Assembly: GCA_024642805.1 (NCBI GenBank)
Contig: JAHEAK010000291.1
Coordinates: 1 to 6,656, forward strand
Source: Kofleriaceae bacterium
GTDB taxonomy: Bacteria > Myxococcota_A > Polyangia > Haliangiales > Haliangiaceae
DNA length: 6,656 bases
Direction: 5' to 3'
Both the position numbers and the translations under genes were made by a program. Below are positions 1-4,848 of the stretch, in pieces (position 1 is the first letter of the stretch; the number at the start of each line of letters is the position of its first letter). The notes under the pieces were generated by a model. The model did no database searches, was not told where the DNA came from, and worked only from the letters and a program-made list of their open reading frames with translations.

Positions 1-88
1 CGCTGACGGTCTTGAAGACTCCGTAGGAGCCGAAGACCATCACCACAAAGAGGATGCCGACTTTGACGGCCGCGCTCACGTTCTTCAT
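1..88 (-). CDS. mlaD: MlaD/MCE-family lipid transport protein, N-terminal fragment (gene runs off the left edge)
   Basis: Only the first 29 codons are present. They read as a short basic N-terminus (MKNVSAAVKVG), then a hydrophobic stretch (ILFVVMVFGSYGVF), which fits the single N-terminal membrane anchor of MlaD-type MCE proteins. The MCE domain itself lies outside the window. In Mla systems this protein binds the inner-membrane MlaE/MlaF complex, projects into the periplasm and forms the hexameric ring through which phospholipid passes. The ATG overlaps the TGA of the upstream ATPase gene in an ATGA, so the two are probably translationally coupled. The call rests mostly on position after mlaE and mlaF plus the anchor pattern; another substrate-binding partner of an MlaE-type transporter is possible. 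Confidence 0.75.
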   Translation of the reverse strand, partial: MKNVSAAVKVGILFVVMVFGSYGVFKTVS

Positions 89-933
89 CGCGGGCGGGTC
101 TCCTCTTCCTCTTGCCGAGGGCTGGCTCCACCAGTTACTCCGGCCGTCGAGACGAAGGTGTGCACGTACTCGTCGCTCGAGTGCAAGAAATCGTCTGGGC
201 TGCCGCAGGCGACGATCAGCCCGTCACGCAACATGCTGACCCGCTGCGCGATGCGGAAGACCGAGGCCATGTAGTGCGAAATCACCACCGAGGTCACCTT
301 GAAGCGCTCGGCGGTCGACATGATCATCTCGTCCACGTTGAGCGTGGCGATTGGATCCAGCCCCGTCGTTGGCTCGTCGTAAATCAGAATCTCGGGCTGT
401 AACACCAAAGCGCGCGCCAGGCCAACTCGCTTGCGCATGCCGCCGCTGAGCTCGCCTGGAAACTTCTTCTGCGTGCCTGCCAGGCCGAGGGCCTCGAGAC
501 GGTCGGCGACGATGTCGGCGATTTCGCTCTGGCTCTTGCTCGTGTGCTCGCGCAGAGGAAAGGCACAATTGTCCTCGACGGTGAGTGAATCGAAGAGCGC
601 AGCAAACTGGAAGACCATACCGAACTTGCGCCTAAAGCCGGTGAGCTCCTTGGGCCCAAGCTCAAAGACGTTGGTGCCGTCGACCCAAACGCCGCCTTTG
701 TCAGCGCGCAATAGCAACATGAAGTGCTTGACCAGCACCGATTTGCCCGCTCCCGAGCCGCCGAGGATGACATTGACCTTGCCGCGCTCAATGTCGAGAT
801 CGACGCCCTTTAGGACCTCGTGTTTGCCGAAGGCCTTACACATACCCCGCACGCGGATATGCCAGCGTTCGTCCTTCTGACGAAGCTCTTGCTCGCTGAG
901 CGCTGGAGGTTGATGCAACACCTTAGTGTCCAA
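85..933 (-). CDS. mlaF: Mla-type ABC transporter ATP-binding protein
   Basis: This is the cytoplasmic ATPase that powers an Mla/MCE phospholipid transporter together with MlaE. A complete nucleotide-binding domain is visible in the 282-residue product: Walker A GGSGAGKS at 58-65, Q-loop Gln109, signature LSGGM at 162-166, Walker B ILIYDEP at 182-188, D-loop GLDP at 191-194 and the H-loop His at 220. The residue after that His is Tyr (SHYM), where many relatives have Asp. A tail of about 20 residues rich in Glu and Arg follows the domain. The start is uncertain. The TTG used here overlaps the end of mlaE by 11 bp; a GTG at 921-919, right after the mlaE stop and with a weak GGA upstream, gives a protein 4 residues shorter. 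The internal ATG at 843 would remove the first beta strand and is unlikely. The ATGA junction couples it to mlaD. Confidence 0.93.
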   Translation of the reverse strand: MDTKVLHQPPALSEQELRQKDERWHIRVRGMCKAFGKHEVLKGVDLDIERGKVNVILGGSGAGKSVLVKHFMLLLRADKGGVWVDGTNVFELGPKELTGFRRKFGMVFQFAALFDSLTVEDNCAFPLREHTSKSQSEIADIVADRLEALGLAGTQKKFPGELSGGMRKRVGLARALVLQPEILIYDEPTTGLDPIATLNVDEMIMSTAERFKVTSVVISHYMASVFRIAQRVSMLRDGLIVACGSPDDFLHSSDEYVHTFVSTAGVTGGASPRQEEEETRPR

Positions 934-1768
934 CCGGGAAGATAACGAGCAAAACCTCGGTGACGAAATAATCGAGCACGAGAACCGACACGGAGCTGGT
1001 CACCACGGCCTTGGTCGTGGCGATCCCGACGCCACGTCCGCCGCCCGAGGCGTTGTAGCCGTAGTAGCAGCCGATGAGCGCCACCGTAAAACCAAAGATA
1101 CAGCCCTTGATGAGCCCTTTGGTGACTTCGACGAAATCGACCATGAGCTTGAAGTTGAGAATGAACTGCCCCTCATCACCGCCCATTTGCGTGACCGCGA
1201 CCAGATAGGCCCCACCCATGCCGATGATGAAGAAGAGCAAGACCAGGATGGGCGTCATGAGCGCACCGGCCACGATGCGCGGCAACACCAAGTACTGGAT
1301 AGGATCGACGGCCATCGATTCGAGGGCATCAATCTGTTCCGAAATACGCATCGTGCCAAGCTCGGTGGCGATGCCGGCGCCGACGCGGCCTGCCAGCATG
1401 AGCGAGGTCAAGACGGGTCCGAGCTCCGCTGCGATGGAAACGCCGGTGGTGCCGCCCACGATGTGATCGAAACCGAAGATGCGAAATACGTGCACGCTCT
1501 GTAGGGCGGTGACCATGCCGGTGAAGAGACCCACCAGCAGCACGATAGGTAGCGATCCAAAGCCGATGTACTCCATGGCCTCGACATAGGTACCTGCCCG
1601 GAAGGGTCGACGTGGAAGCCAGGCAAAGGCTTTGAGACCAAGAAGCACATGTCCACCGACGGTCTCGAGCATGCCGGTGGCGGGCGCAAAAGCCTGACGC
1701 ACACCCTCCATGATGGCTTGCCGCAGACTGAGCTCTTCGGGGGCGCCTTGCGAATCACTTCCGGCCAT
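923..1768 (-). CDS. mlaE: MlaE-family ABC transporter permease
   Basis: This is the inner-membrane permease of the Mla phospholipid transport system, 281 residues, close to the usual family length of about 260. The family hallmark spans residues 115-156: ELGPVL, then AGRVGAGIATELGTMR, then EQIDALESMAVDP. A second conserved patch is GVGIATTKAVV at 247-256 followed by DYFVTEVLL at 266-274. Hydrophobic segments lie near residues 72-90, 116-134, 167-192, 222-237 and 257-277. The reading frame is open further upstream to about 1870, but that part overlaps alr and looks nothing like the family. The ATG chosen lies 4 bp after the alr stop. An ATG at codon 20 is an alternative. The gene order alr-mlaE-mlaF-mlaD differs from E. 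coli, where mlaF comes first. Confidence 0.94.
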   Translation of the reverse strand: MAGSDSQGAPEELSLRQAIMEGVRQAFAPATGMLETVGGHVLLGLKAFAWLPRRPFRAGTYVEAMEYIGFGSLPIVLLVGLFTGMVTALQSVHVFRIFGFDHIVGGTTGVSIAAELGPVLTSLMLAGRVGAGIATELGTMRISEQIDALESMAVDPIQYLVLPRIVAGALMTPILVLLFFIIGMGGAYLVAVTQMGGDEGQFILNFKLMVDFVEVTKGLIKGCIFGFTVALIGCYYGYNASGGGRGVGIATTKAVVTSSVSVLVLDYFVTEVLLVIFPVGH

Positions 1769-1772
1769 GCGC

Positions 1773-2966
1773 CTAGTGCAGCCTTTCGTCGTAGGTGCGC
1801 GGCACTCGCTTGGAGATGCCGCAGGTGAGCTCGTACTCGCTAACGCCCGCTTGCTTGGCGAGCTGGGCAACGCTGATGCTCTCCGCGCCCTGGCTGCCGA
1901 GGAGCACGACCTCGTCGCCGATGGCAGCAGCAGGCAGGTCGGTCACATCGACGACGATCATGTCCATCGAAACGGTGCCGACGATGGCCATGCGGGCGCC
2001 ACCAATGAGGGCGTGGCCCTTGCCACTGATGTTGCGTGGAAGGCCATCTGCGTAGCCAATCGGCACGATGGCCAGCACCGAGTCGCGCTTGGCTGTCCAG
2101 GTGGCGCCATACGAAACCCGCGCTCCTGTCGTCACATGGCGTAGCTGGGTTACCTGCGAGCGCAGACTGATGGCCTGGCGAAGACCAACGCCTGGCCCTG
2201 CCCCGTTGCCATAGAGGGCGAGGCCGGGTCGTGCCAGGTCATAGCGAGCTGCCTCGAAGCGCAAGATGCCGGCGCTGTTGGCCACGTGATAGCGCACCTC
2301 GGGTGCCACGCGCTTGCGACATGTGGCCACGATGCCAGCGAAGCGCCGCAGCTGCTCGTGCGTCATGCACTGCGCATCGCTCGCTTCATCCTCGTCGGCA
2401 CAGGCCAGGTGCGAGGCGACCCCAACCAGACGTAGGTTCTTGGCAGACTCGATCTGACTAAGAACATCTCCCAAGGACCCTTCGTGCAGGCCCAGACGTC
2501 CCATGCCGGTATCGATCTTGAGGTGCAGATCGAGAACACGAGTGCGCTTGCCAGCGGCCCTGGCAAGTGGGGCCAAGTGCCTCTCGTCGGAGATCATGGG
2601 CATGAGCTCGTGCTCGACCATGAGATCGTGGGAATCCATTAGCGAAGGCCCCATGACCAAGATACTGGAGGTGATGCCCGCCGCCCGCAGCTCAATGCCC
2701 TCTTCCACCAAACTGACGGCGAAGCCAGCCACGCTCCTTGCCGCTTCCAGTGCGCGCGCGACGGACACAGCGCCGTGCCCATAGGCGTCAGCTTTGACCA
2801 CGGCCAAGACCGGCGAGTGAGCGAGCTCGGAGAGCCGACGCGAGTTCGCCACCACTGCCTGCAGATCAATGTTCGCCCGGGTTGGACGAATCGCTGGGCC
2901 CCAGTCCACGACCTCATTAACCTCTAGTCCTTGCATGGCTGTCAAGCTAACGCCCCAGAGTGTCAC
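1773..2966 (-). CDS. alr: Alanine racemase (PLP-dependent)
   Basis: This enzyme interconverts L- and D-alanine in the cytoplasm, supplying D-Ala for peptidoglycan. The 397-residue product has both signature regions: the PLP-binding lysine K58 in VVKADAYGHG (51-65 region) and the second catalytic residue Y286 in RVSYGATW. Other family blocks are RPTRANIDL near 27-35, LKIDTGMGRLG at 149-159, HVANSAG at 227-233, RPGLALYG at 246-253, PIGYADG at 302-308 and GTVSMDM at 330-336. The start is a GTG preceded by GTGGAATCCC, giving a GGA about 6 nt upstream. An ATG at 2936 would remove 10 residues and is a reasonable alternative, since most relatives begin shortly before the RPT block. It is the first gene of the packed alr-mlaE-mlaF-mlaD set, so one promoter upstream probably serves all four. 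Confidence 0.96.
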   Translation of the reverse strand: MTLWGVSLTAMQGLEVNEVVDWGPAIRPTRANIDLQAVVANSRRLSELAHSPVLAVVKADAYGHGAVSVARALEAARSVAGFAVSLVEEGIELRAAGITSSILVMGPSLMDSHDLMVEHELMPMISDERHLAPLARAAGKRTRVLDLHLKIDTGMGRLGLHEGSLGDVLSQIESAKNLRLVGVASHLACADEDEASDAQCMTHEQLRRFAGIVATCRKRVAPEVRYHVANSAGILRFEAARYDLARPGLALYGNGAGPGVGLRQAISLRSQVTQLRHVTTGARVSYGATWTAKRDSVLAIVPIGYADGLPRNISGKGHALIGGARMAIVGTVSMDMIVVDVTDLPAAAIGDEVVLLGSQGAESISVAQLAKQAGVSEYELTCGISKRVPRTYDERLH

Positions 2967-2995
2967 GGGATTCCACGCCTAGCCGCTGAAATGAG

Positions 2996-3024
2996 GAAGG
3001 GCCCGCCGGGGGAGCGGGCCCTTC
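2996..3024 (-). terminator. Strong GC-rich hairpin, probable terminator of the Crp/Fnr-family gene
   Basis: A perfect 11-bp inverted repeat (GAAGGGCCCGC and its complement) closes a 7-nt loop. It lies 68 bp past the stop of the regulator gene and 30 bp before the start of alr, so on the minus strand it separates the two transcripts. The T-rich tail on that strand is weak (CTCATTTC), so termination may be partial or may need help. The hairpin could also sit in the leader of alr if readthrough occurs. Confidence 0.6.
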
Positions 3025-3036
3025 GCAAAACTCGCA

Positions 3037-3061
3037 GGGGGGGGGCTTGGAGGGGGGTGGG
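3037..3061 (+). repeat. G-rich tract with G-quadruplex potential
   Basis: Runs of nine, six and three G separated by CTTGGA and T lie on the plus strand, in the 3' untranslated part of the regulator gene. The minus-strand transcript therefore carries C runs and the template strand carries the G runs. Split with one-base loops, the runs could supply the four G-tracts needed for a quadruplex. Homopolymers this long are also prone to slippage and sequencing error. Confidence 0.45.
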
Positions 3062-3091
3062 ATGCGAGTGCTTCTGCGTGGATTGCCGGGG

Positions 3092-3835
3092 CTAGCAGGC
3101 AGCGGCGCGACTGGACTTGGCCATCAAGGCATTGGTGACCACAAGCGATCGACCGCGAGCGATGATCATGCCGTCACGAGCAAGCTGATTGAAGGCTCGA
3201 GAGATGGTCTCGCGACAGGAGCCGATCATGTTGGCCAGCTCTTGTTGCGTTGGGCGTCGGCGAACCAGAATGCCTTCGGCTGCTGGTGTGCCCTCTTCTT
3301 CGGCGAGAGACACCAGGCGATGCACCAAGCGCTCGTTCACGTCGCAGAGGGCCAGCTGGGCGATGCTCTCGTCGGCACGGCGCAGACGTGCAGCCATCTC
3401 GCCGAGCAAGTTGAGTGCGGTGGTCGGGTGCCGCGAGATGTGTTGCATCAGATCCTGGCGGTGCAAAACCACGAGGGTCGTCGGCTCGGTCGCAATGCAG
3501 TTGGCGGAGCGCTCTTTGCCATCAAAGAGGGACATCTCGCCAAAGCACTGACCGGGTCGTAAGAGGGAGAGCGTTACCTCTCGGCCGTTCTCGCCAAAAA
3601 TACCGACCTTCACACGGCCGGCGATGATGAGGAACATCGCGTCGCCAGGTTCATCCTGCGTGACGATGGTACCGTGCGCGGGCACGCGACGAATGGAAGC
3701 GCGCTGTGCGAGGTCCTCGACGGCATCGATGGACAGGCTGTGAAAGAGTGCAGCGGAGGCAATGGAAGAGCGAATGCGAGCGCTCTCCTCGTTGACGGGA
3801 CTGGTAAATGTCGGGCGAGCAAAGCTAAAGGTCAT
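3092..3835 (-). CDS. Crp/Fnr-family transcriptional regulator, probably cyclic-nucleotide responsive
   Basis: The 247-residue product has an N-terminal cyclic-nucleotide-binding fold (about 30-150), a dimerisation helix (about 140-165) and a C-terminal winged helix-turn-helix (about 195-235). The phosphate-binding cassette reads FGEMSLFDGKERSA. E100, R109 and S110 sit where E. coli CRP has the cAMP contacts E72, R82 and S83, so nucleotide binding is plausible. The recognition helix SCRETISRAF has R208, E209 and R213 at the positions of CRP R180, E181 and R185, so a TGTGA-type half-site is a fair prediction. No N-terminal cysteine cluster is present, which argues against an FNR iron-sulfur sensor. 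The ATG has a good ribosome site, GGAGAG, five bases upstream. The gene is monocistronic as far as can be seen, with a hairpin behind it. The regulon is not deducible. Confidence 0.9.
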   Translation of the reverse strand: MTFSFARPTFTSPVNEESARIRSSIASAALFHSLSIDAVEDLAQRASIRRVPAHGTIVTQDEPGDAMFLIIAGRVKVGIFGENGREVTLSLLRPGQCFGEMSLFDGKERSANCIATEPTTLVVLHRQDLMQHISRHPTTALNLLGEMAARLRRADESIAQLALCDVNERLVHRLVSLAEEEGTPAAEGILVRRRPTQQELANMIGSCRETISRAFNQLARDGMIIARGRSLVVTNALMAKSSRAAAC

Positions 3836-3902
3836 AGGAACTCTCCAAGGGTGAAAGGTGGTCCAAGCAAGCTCTTACCTAAGCAAAGGGTGTTCCGAAT
3901 CG

Positions 3903-3932
3903 GGTTTAGTGTCTGTCCACTTGTGGCTTCAA
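3903..3932 (-). promoter_or_regulatory. Candidate promoter of the Crp/Fnr-family gene
   Basis: On the minus strand TTGAAG (3932-3927) resembles a -35 box and TAAACC (3908-3903) is a poor -10 box, 18 bp apart. This would give a leader of roughly 60 nt. The match is modest. Support comes mainly from position and from the repeated CACTTGTG elements that surround the -35 box. Confidence 0.3.
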
Positions 3933-3941
3933 GCACTTGTG
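3918..3941. repeat. Direct repeat of CACTTGTG, possible operator
   Basis: The octamer CACTTGTG occurs twice, separated by 8 bp, so the repeat unit is 16 bp. Each copy is itself nearly palindromic (CAC-TT-GTG). One copy falls in the spacer of the candidate promoter and the other lies just upstream of its -35 box, a typical operator placement. The binding protein is unknown. The spacing does not match a CRP site. Confidence 0.35.
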
Positions 3942-3961
3942 ATGCACATGCCCCTTTCTGC

Positions 3962-4021
3962 CTGTGTCCGGCGGTTCACAGAGCGCAGAAAGCTGTGACG
4001 TCCGTGTCGCGGTCGTCACGG
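3962..4021. repeat. Two similar 20-bp inverted repeats, 40 bp apart
   Basis: CTGTG-N10-CACAG at 3962-3981 and CCGTG-N10-CACGG at 4002-4021 share the form CYGTGTC...TCACRG and begin exactly 40 bp apart. They resemble dimer-binding operators, but the spacer is 2 bp longer than that of a classical CRP site (TGTGA-N6-TCACA). The second copy overlaps the terminator-like hairpin that follows. Confidence 0.3.
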
Positions 4022-4026
4022 TTTTT
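3993..4026 (+). terminator. Terminator-like hairpin with a T5 tail, no known upstream gene
   Basis: CTGTGACG at 3993-4000 pairs with CGTCACGG at 4014-4021 (8 bp, one G-U pair) across a 13-nt loop, and TTTTT follows at once. This is a good rho-independent terminator shape on the plus strand. The only gene to its left is on the other strand, so it would end a short unannotated transcript or protect against antisense transcription. Confidence 0.4.
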
Positions 4027-4108
4027 CGCATTCCCCTGCACTTTCAAATAGGTAGGTGGATGCACCACATCCCAGCCCCCCGTACGGGACGCTGGTCGCC
4101 CGCCGATC

Positions 4109-4137
4109 CCGGACACCTTCGAGGGGCGTCCGGTTTT
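4109..4137 (+). terminator. Second terminator-like hairpin with a T4 tail, upstream of the tRNA
   Basis: CCGGAC at 4109-4114 pairs with GTCCGG at 4128-4133. An inner CC/GG pairing closes a TTCGAG loop, and TTTT follows. It lies 97 bp before the tRNA. Like the previous hairpin it has no annotated plus-strand gene in front of it. Confidence 0.4.
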
Positions 4138-4211
4138 GCGACAAATCCATGCAAGCGCGGAGATGCCGCTCGCGATCCGGCCAGCTCGGCTTGCGCCCCG
4201 CCAAGCCGGAA

Positions 4212-4226
4212 TAGTAGTTTGCGCCT
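4212..4226 (+). promoter_or_regulatory. Possible -10 region and discriminator of the tRNA promoter
   Basis: TAGTAGTTT is the only A/T-rich stretch just upstream of the tRNA and is followed at once by GCGCC. A GC-rich discriminator after the -10 box is typical of stringently controlled stable-RNA promoters. I see no good -35 match, so this is tentative. Confidence 0.25.
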
Positions 4227-4234
4227 CCTGAAAA

Positions 4235-4310
4235 GCCGATATAGCTCAGTTGGTAGAGCAGCGCATTCGTAATGCGCAGGTCACGTGTTCAAGTCACGTT
4301 ATCGGCTCCA
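4235..4310 (+). tRNA. tRNA-Thr, anticodon CGT (reads ACG)
   Basis: A complete cloverleaf folds by eye. The acceptor stem is GCCGATA (4235-4241) with TATCGGC (4300-4306). The D stem is GCTC/GAGC. The anticodon stem is GCGCA/TGCGC around the loop TTCGTAA, with the anticodon at 4268-4270. The variable loop is AGGTC and the T stem ACGTG/CACGT closes the loop TTCAAGT. The discriminator base is T and CCA is encoded (4308-4310). From memory, the 5' half is nearly identical to E. coli thrW, also tRNA-Thr(CGT), which has A as discriminator. tRNA-Thr genes are used as phage integration sites, but no integrase or duplicated 3' end is seen here. Confidence 0.97.
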
Positions 4311-4317
4311 ACGCTGC

Positions 4318-4386
4318 CTGAAGTCCCCTGGGCGATTTCAGCGCAGTTGGCCGGGTTTTGAGGCCCAGACGCCTTTTGGCGGCCAA
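4318..4386. terminator. Inverted repeats between convergent tRNA and selenoprotein gene; possible weak terminators
   Basis: CTGAA (4318-4322) pairs with TTCAG (4337-4341), with CCC/GGG inside, just after the tRNA. TTGGCCG (4347-4353) pairs with CGGCCAA (4380-4386) around a long interior that also holds CGCC-TTTT-GGCG at 4370-4381. None has a convincing T tail. They lie where both convergent transcripts should end, so a bidirectional stop is plausible but weakly supported. Confidence 0.3.
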
Positions 4387-4400
4387 GGCAAACCACCCGC

Positions 4401-4778
4401 TCAGCGCAGAAAGTCTGCGACCCGCTCTTTGGGTCGACCGATGATCGCGCGAGCGCCACGCACGAGCACTGGCCGCTGCATCAGCTCGTGATGCTCTTCG
4501 AGCAGCGCCACGACCGCCTGCTTGTTGCCGATTAGAGCACTGGCATCAAGTCCCAGAGCCTTGAAGGCTCCGTCTTTGCGCACCAGGTCTTCCACGGGCC
4601 CTTCGAGCATGTCAACGAGCGCCTCGAGAGCCGCGCGCTCCAGCGGAGTCTTCATGTACTCGACAACCTCGAACGTCACTTCCTCTTGCTTGGCGACCGC
4701 CACAGCGTGGATGGAAGTGCTTCAAGTGGGTTTGTGGTAGATGCGGATGACCCCGCTTGTGCGTGCTTTCAGTCCCAT
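4401..4778 (-). CDS. ArsC-family selenoprotein (in-frame TGA = selenocysteine at the catalytic Cys position)
   Basis: Read through the TGA at 4724-4722, the gene gives a 125-residue thioredoxin-fold protein of the ArsC/Spx superfamily with selenocysteine at residue 19. The N-terminus runs IRIYHKPT-U-STS, matching the ArsC active-site block (HX3C, with H15 before U19). From U19 to EVVEYMKTP (37-45) the register to Cys-containing relatives is gap-free. The family blocks RPVLV (102-106) and GRPKERV (114-120) close the protein at the usual length. E. coli ArsC reduces arsenate with one Cys and glutaredoxin; here the position equivalent to the second Cys of CxxC relatives is Ser22, and the Arg expected at 23 is Ile, so arsenate reduction is not assured and another redox role is possible. 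ATG 4778 is the only plausible start, since an in-frame TAA lies four codons upstream. Calling the gene from GTG 4703 would delete the active site. The terminal stop is also TGA. Confidence 0.87.
4677..4719 (-). promoter_or_regulatory. Predicted bacterial SECIS element for UGA recoding
   Basis: Just 3' of the in-frame UGA, CACUUCC (4719-4713) pairs perfectly with GGAAGUG (4683-4677). Inside, GCU/AGC and UGGC/GCCA stack as a 7-bp upper stem with a single bulged G at 4703. The apical tetraloop is GGUC (4698-4695). The loop begins 23 nt after the UGA. Known bacterial SECIS elements have a small loop with a G in its first two bases about 16-37 nt from the UGA, and the E. coli fdhF loop also contains GGUC. 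SelB carrying Sec-tRNA would bind here. Confidence 0.8.
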
Positions 4779-4848
4779 GCCGGCAGCTTAGGCATGTGGC
4801 TTTGGGCCTGCCAAGACCGCGACCTGGCAAGCTCGGCGGTGCCAATCG

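Larger units (their letters stand above)
3836..4234. other. Gene-free region between the Crp/Fnr-family gene and tRNA-Thr
   Basis: I see no convincing protein gene in these 399 bases. The region must hold the minus-strand promoter of the regulator gene and the plus-strand promoter of the tRNA. It also contains a direct repeat, two similar inverted repeats, a 10-bp palindrome CCCGTACGGG at 4079-4088, and two plus-strand hairpins each followed by a T run. The density of structure suggests regulatory DNA or an unannotated small RNA read on the plus strand. Confidence 0.6.

Noticed and set aside
926..1504. 192-codon open frame on the plus strand
   Set aside because: It is antisense to mlaE, is rich in Asp, Glu, His and Arg as expected for the complement of a GC-rich gene, and has no recognisable domain.
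1769..1870. N-terminal extension of mlaE by 34 codons
   Set aside because: The extension lies wholly within alr apart from a few bases and has Ser/Ala/Pro-rich shadow composition. The ATG at 1768 directly follows the alr stop.
3934..3981. A classical CRP site (TGTGA-N6-TCACA) upstream of the regulator gene
   Set aside because: TGTG and CACA pairs are present, but their spacing is 3 or 10 bases, not the 8 between TGTG and CACA in the consensus.
4235..4400. tRNA-Thr as an integration site with an island behind it
   Set aside because: No integrase, no second copy of the tRNA 3' end and no change to mobile-type genes are visible in the window.
4401..4403. The terminal TGA as a second selenocysteine codon
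   Set aside because: The family normally ends here, the following 20 codons look random, and the nearby hairpin has an AAAA loop without the needed G.
4401..4703. A 100-residue ArsC-like protein starting at GTG 4703, with the TGA treated as an ordinary stop
   Set aside because: This version lacks the first beta strand and the active site. The sequence before the TGA is clearly the missing part of the same family, and a SECIS-like hairpin is present.
4401..4778. The ArsC-like gene as a pseudogene with a nonsense mutation
   Set aside because: There is one in-frame TGA only, at the catalytic Cys codon, with no other stop or frameshift, and a suitable hairpin follows. A random nonsense mutation would not be expected to hit this codon and to come with a SECIS.
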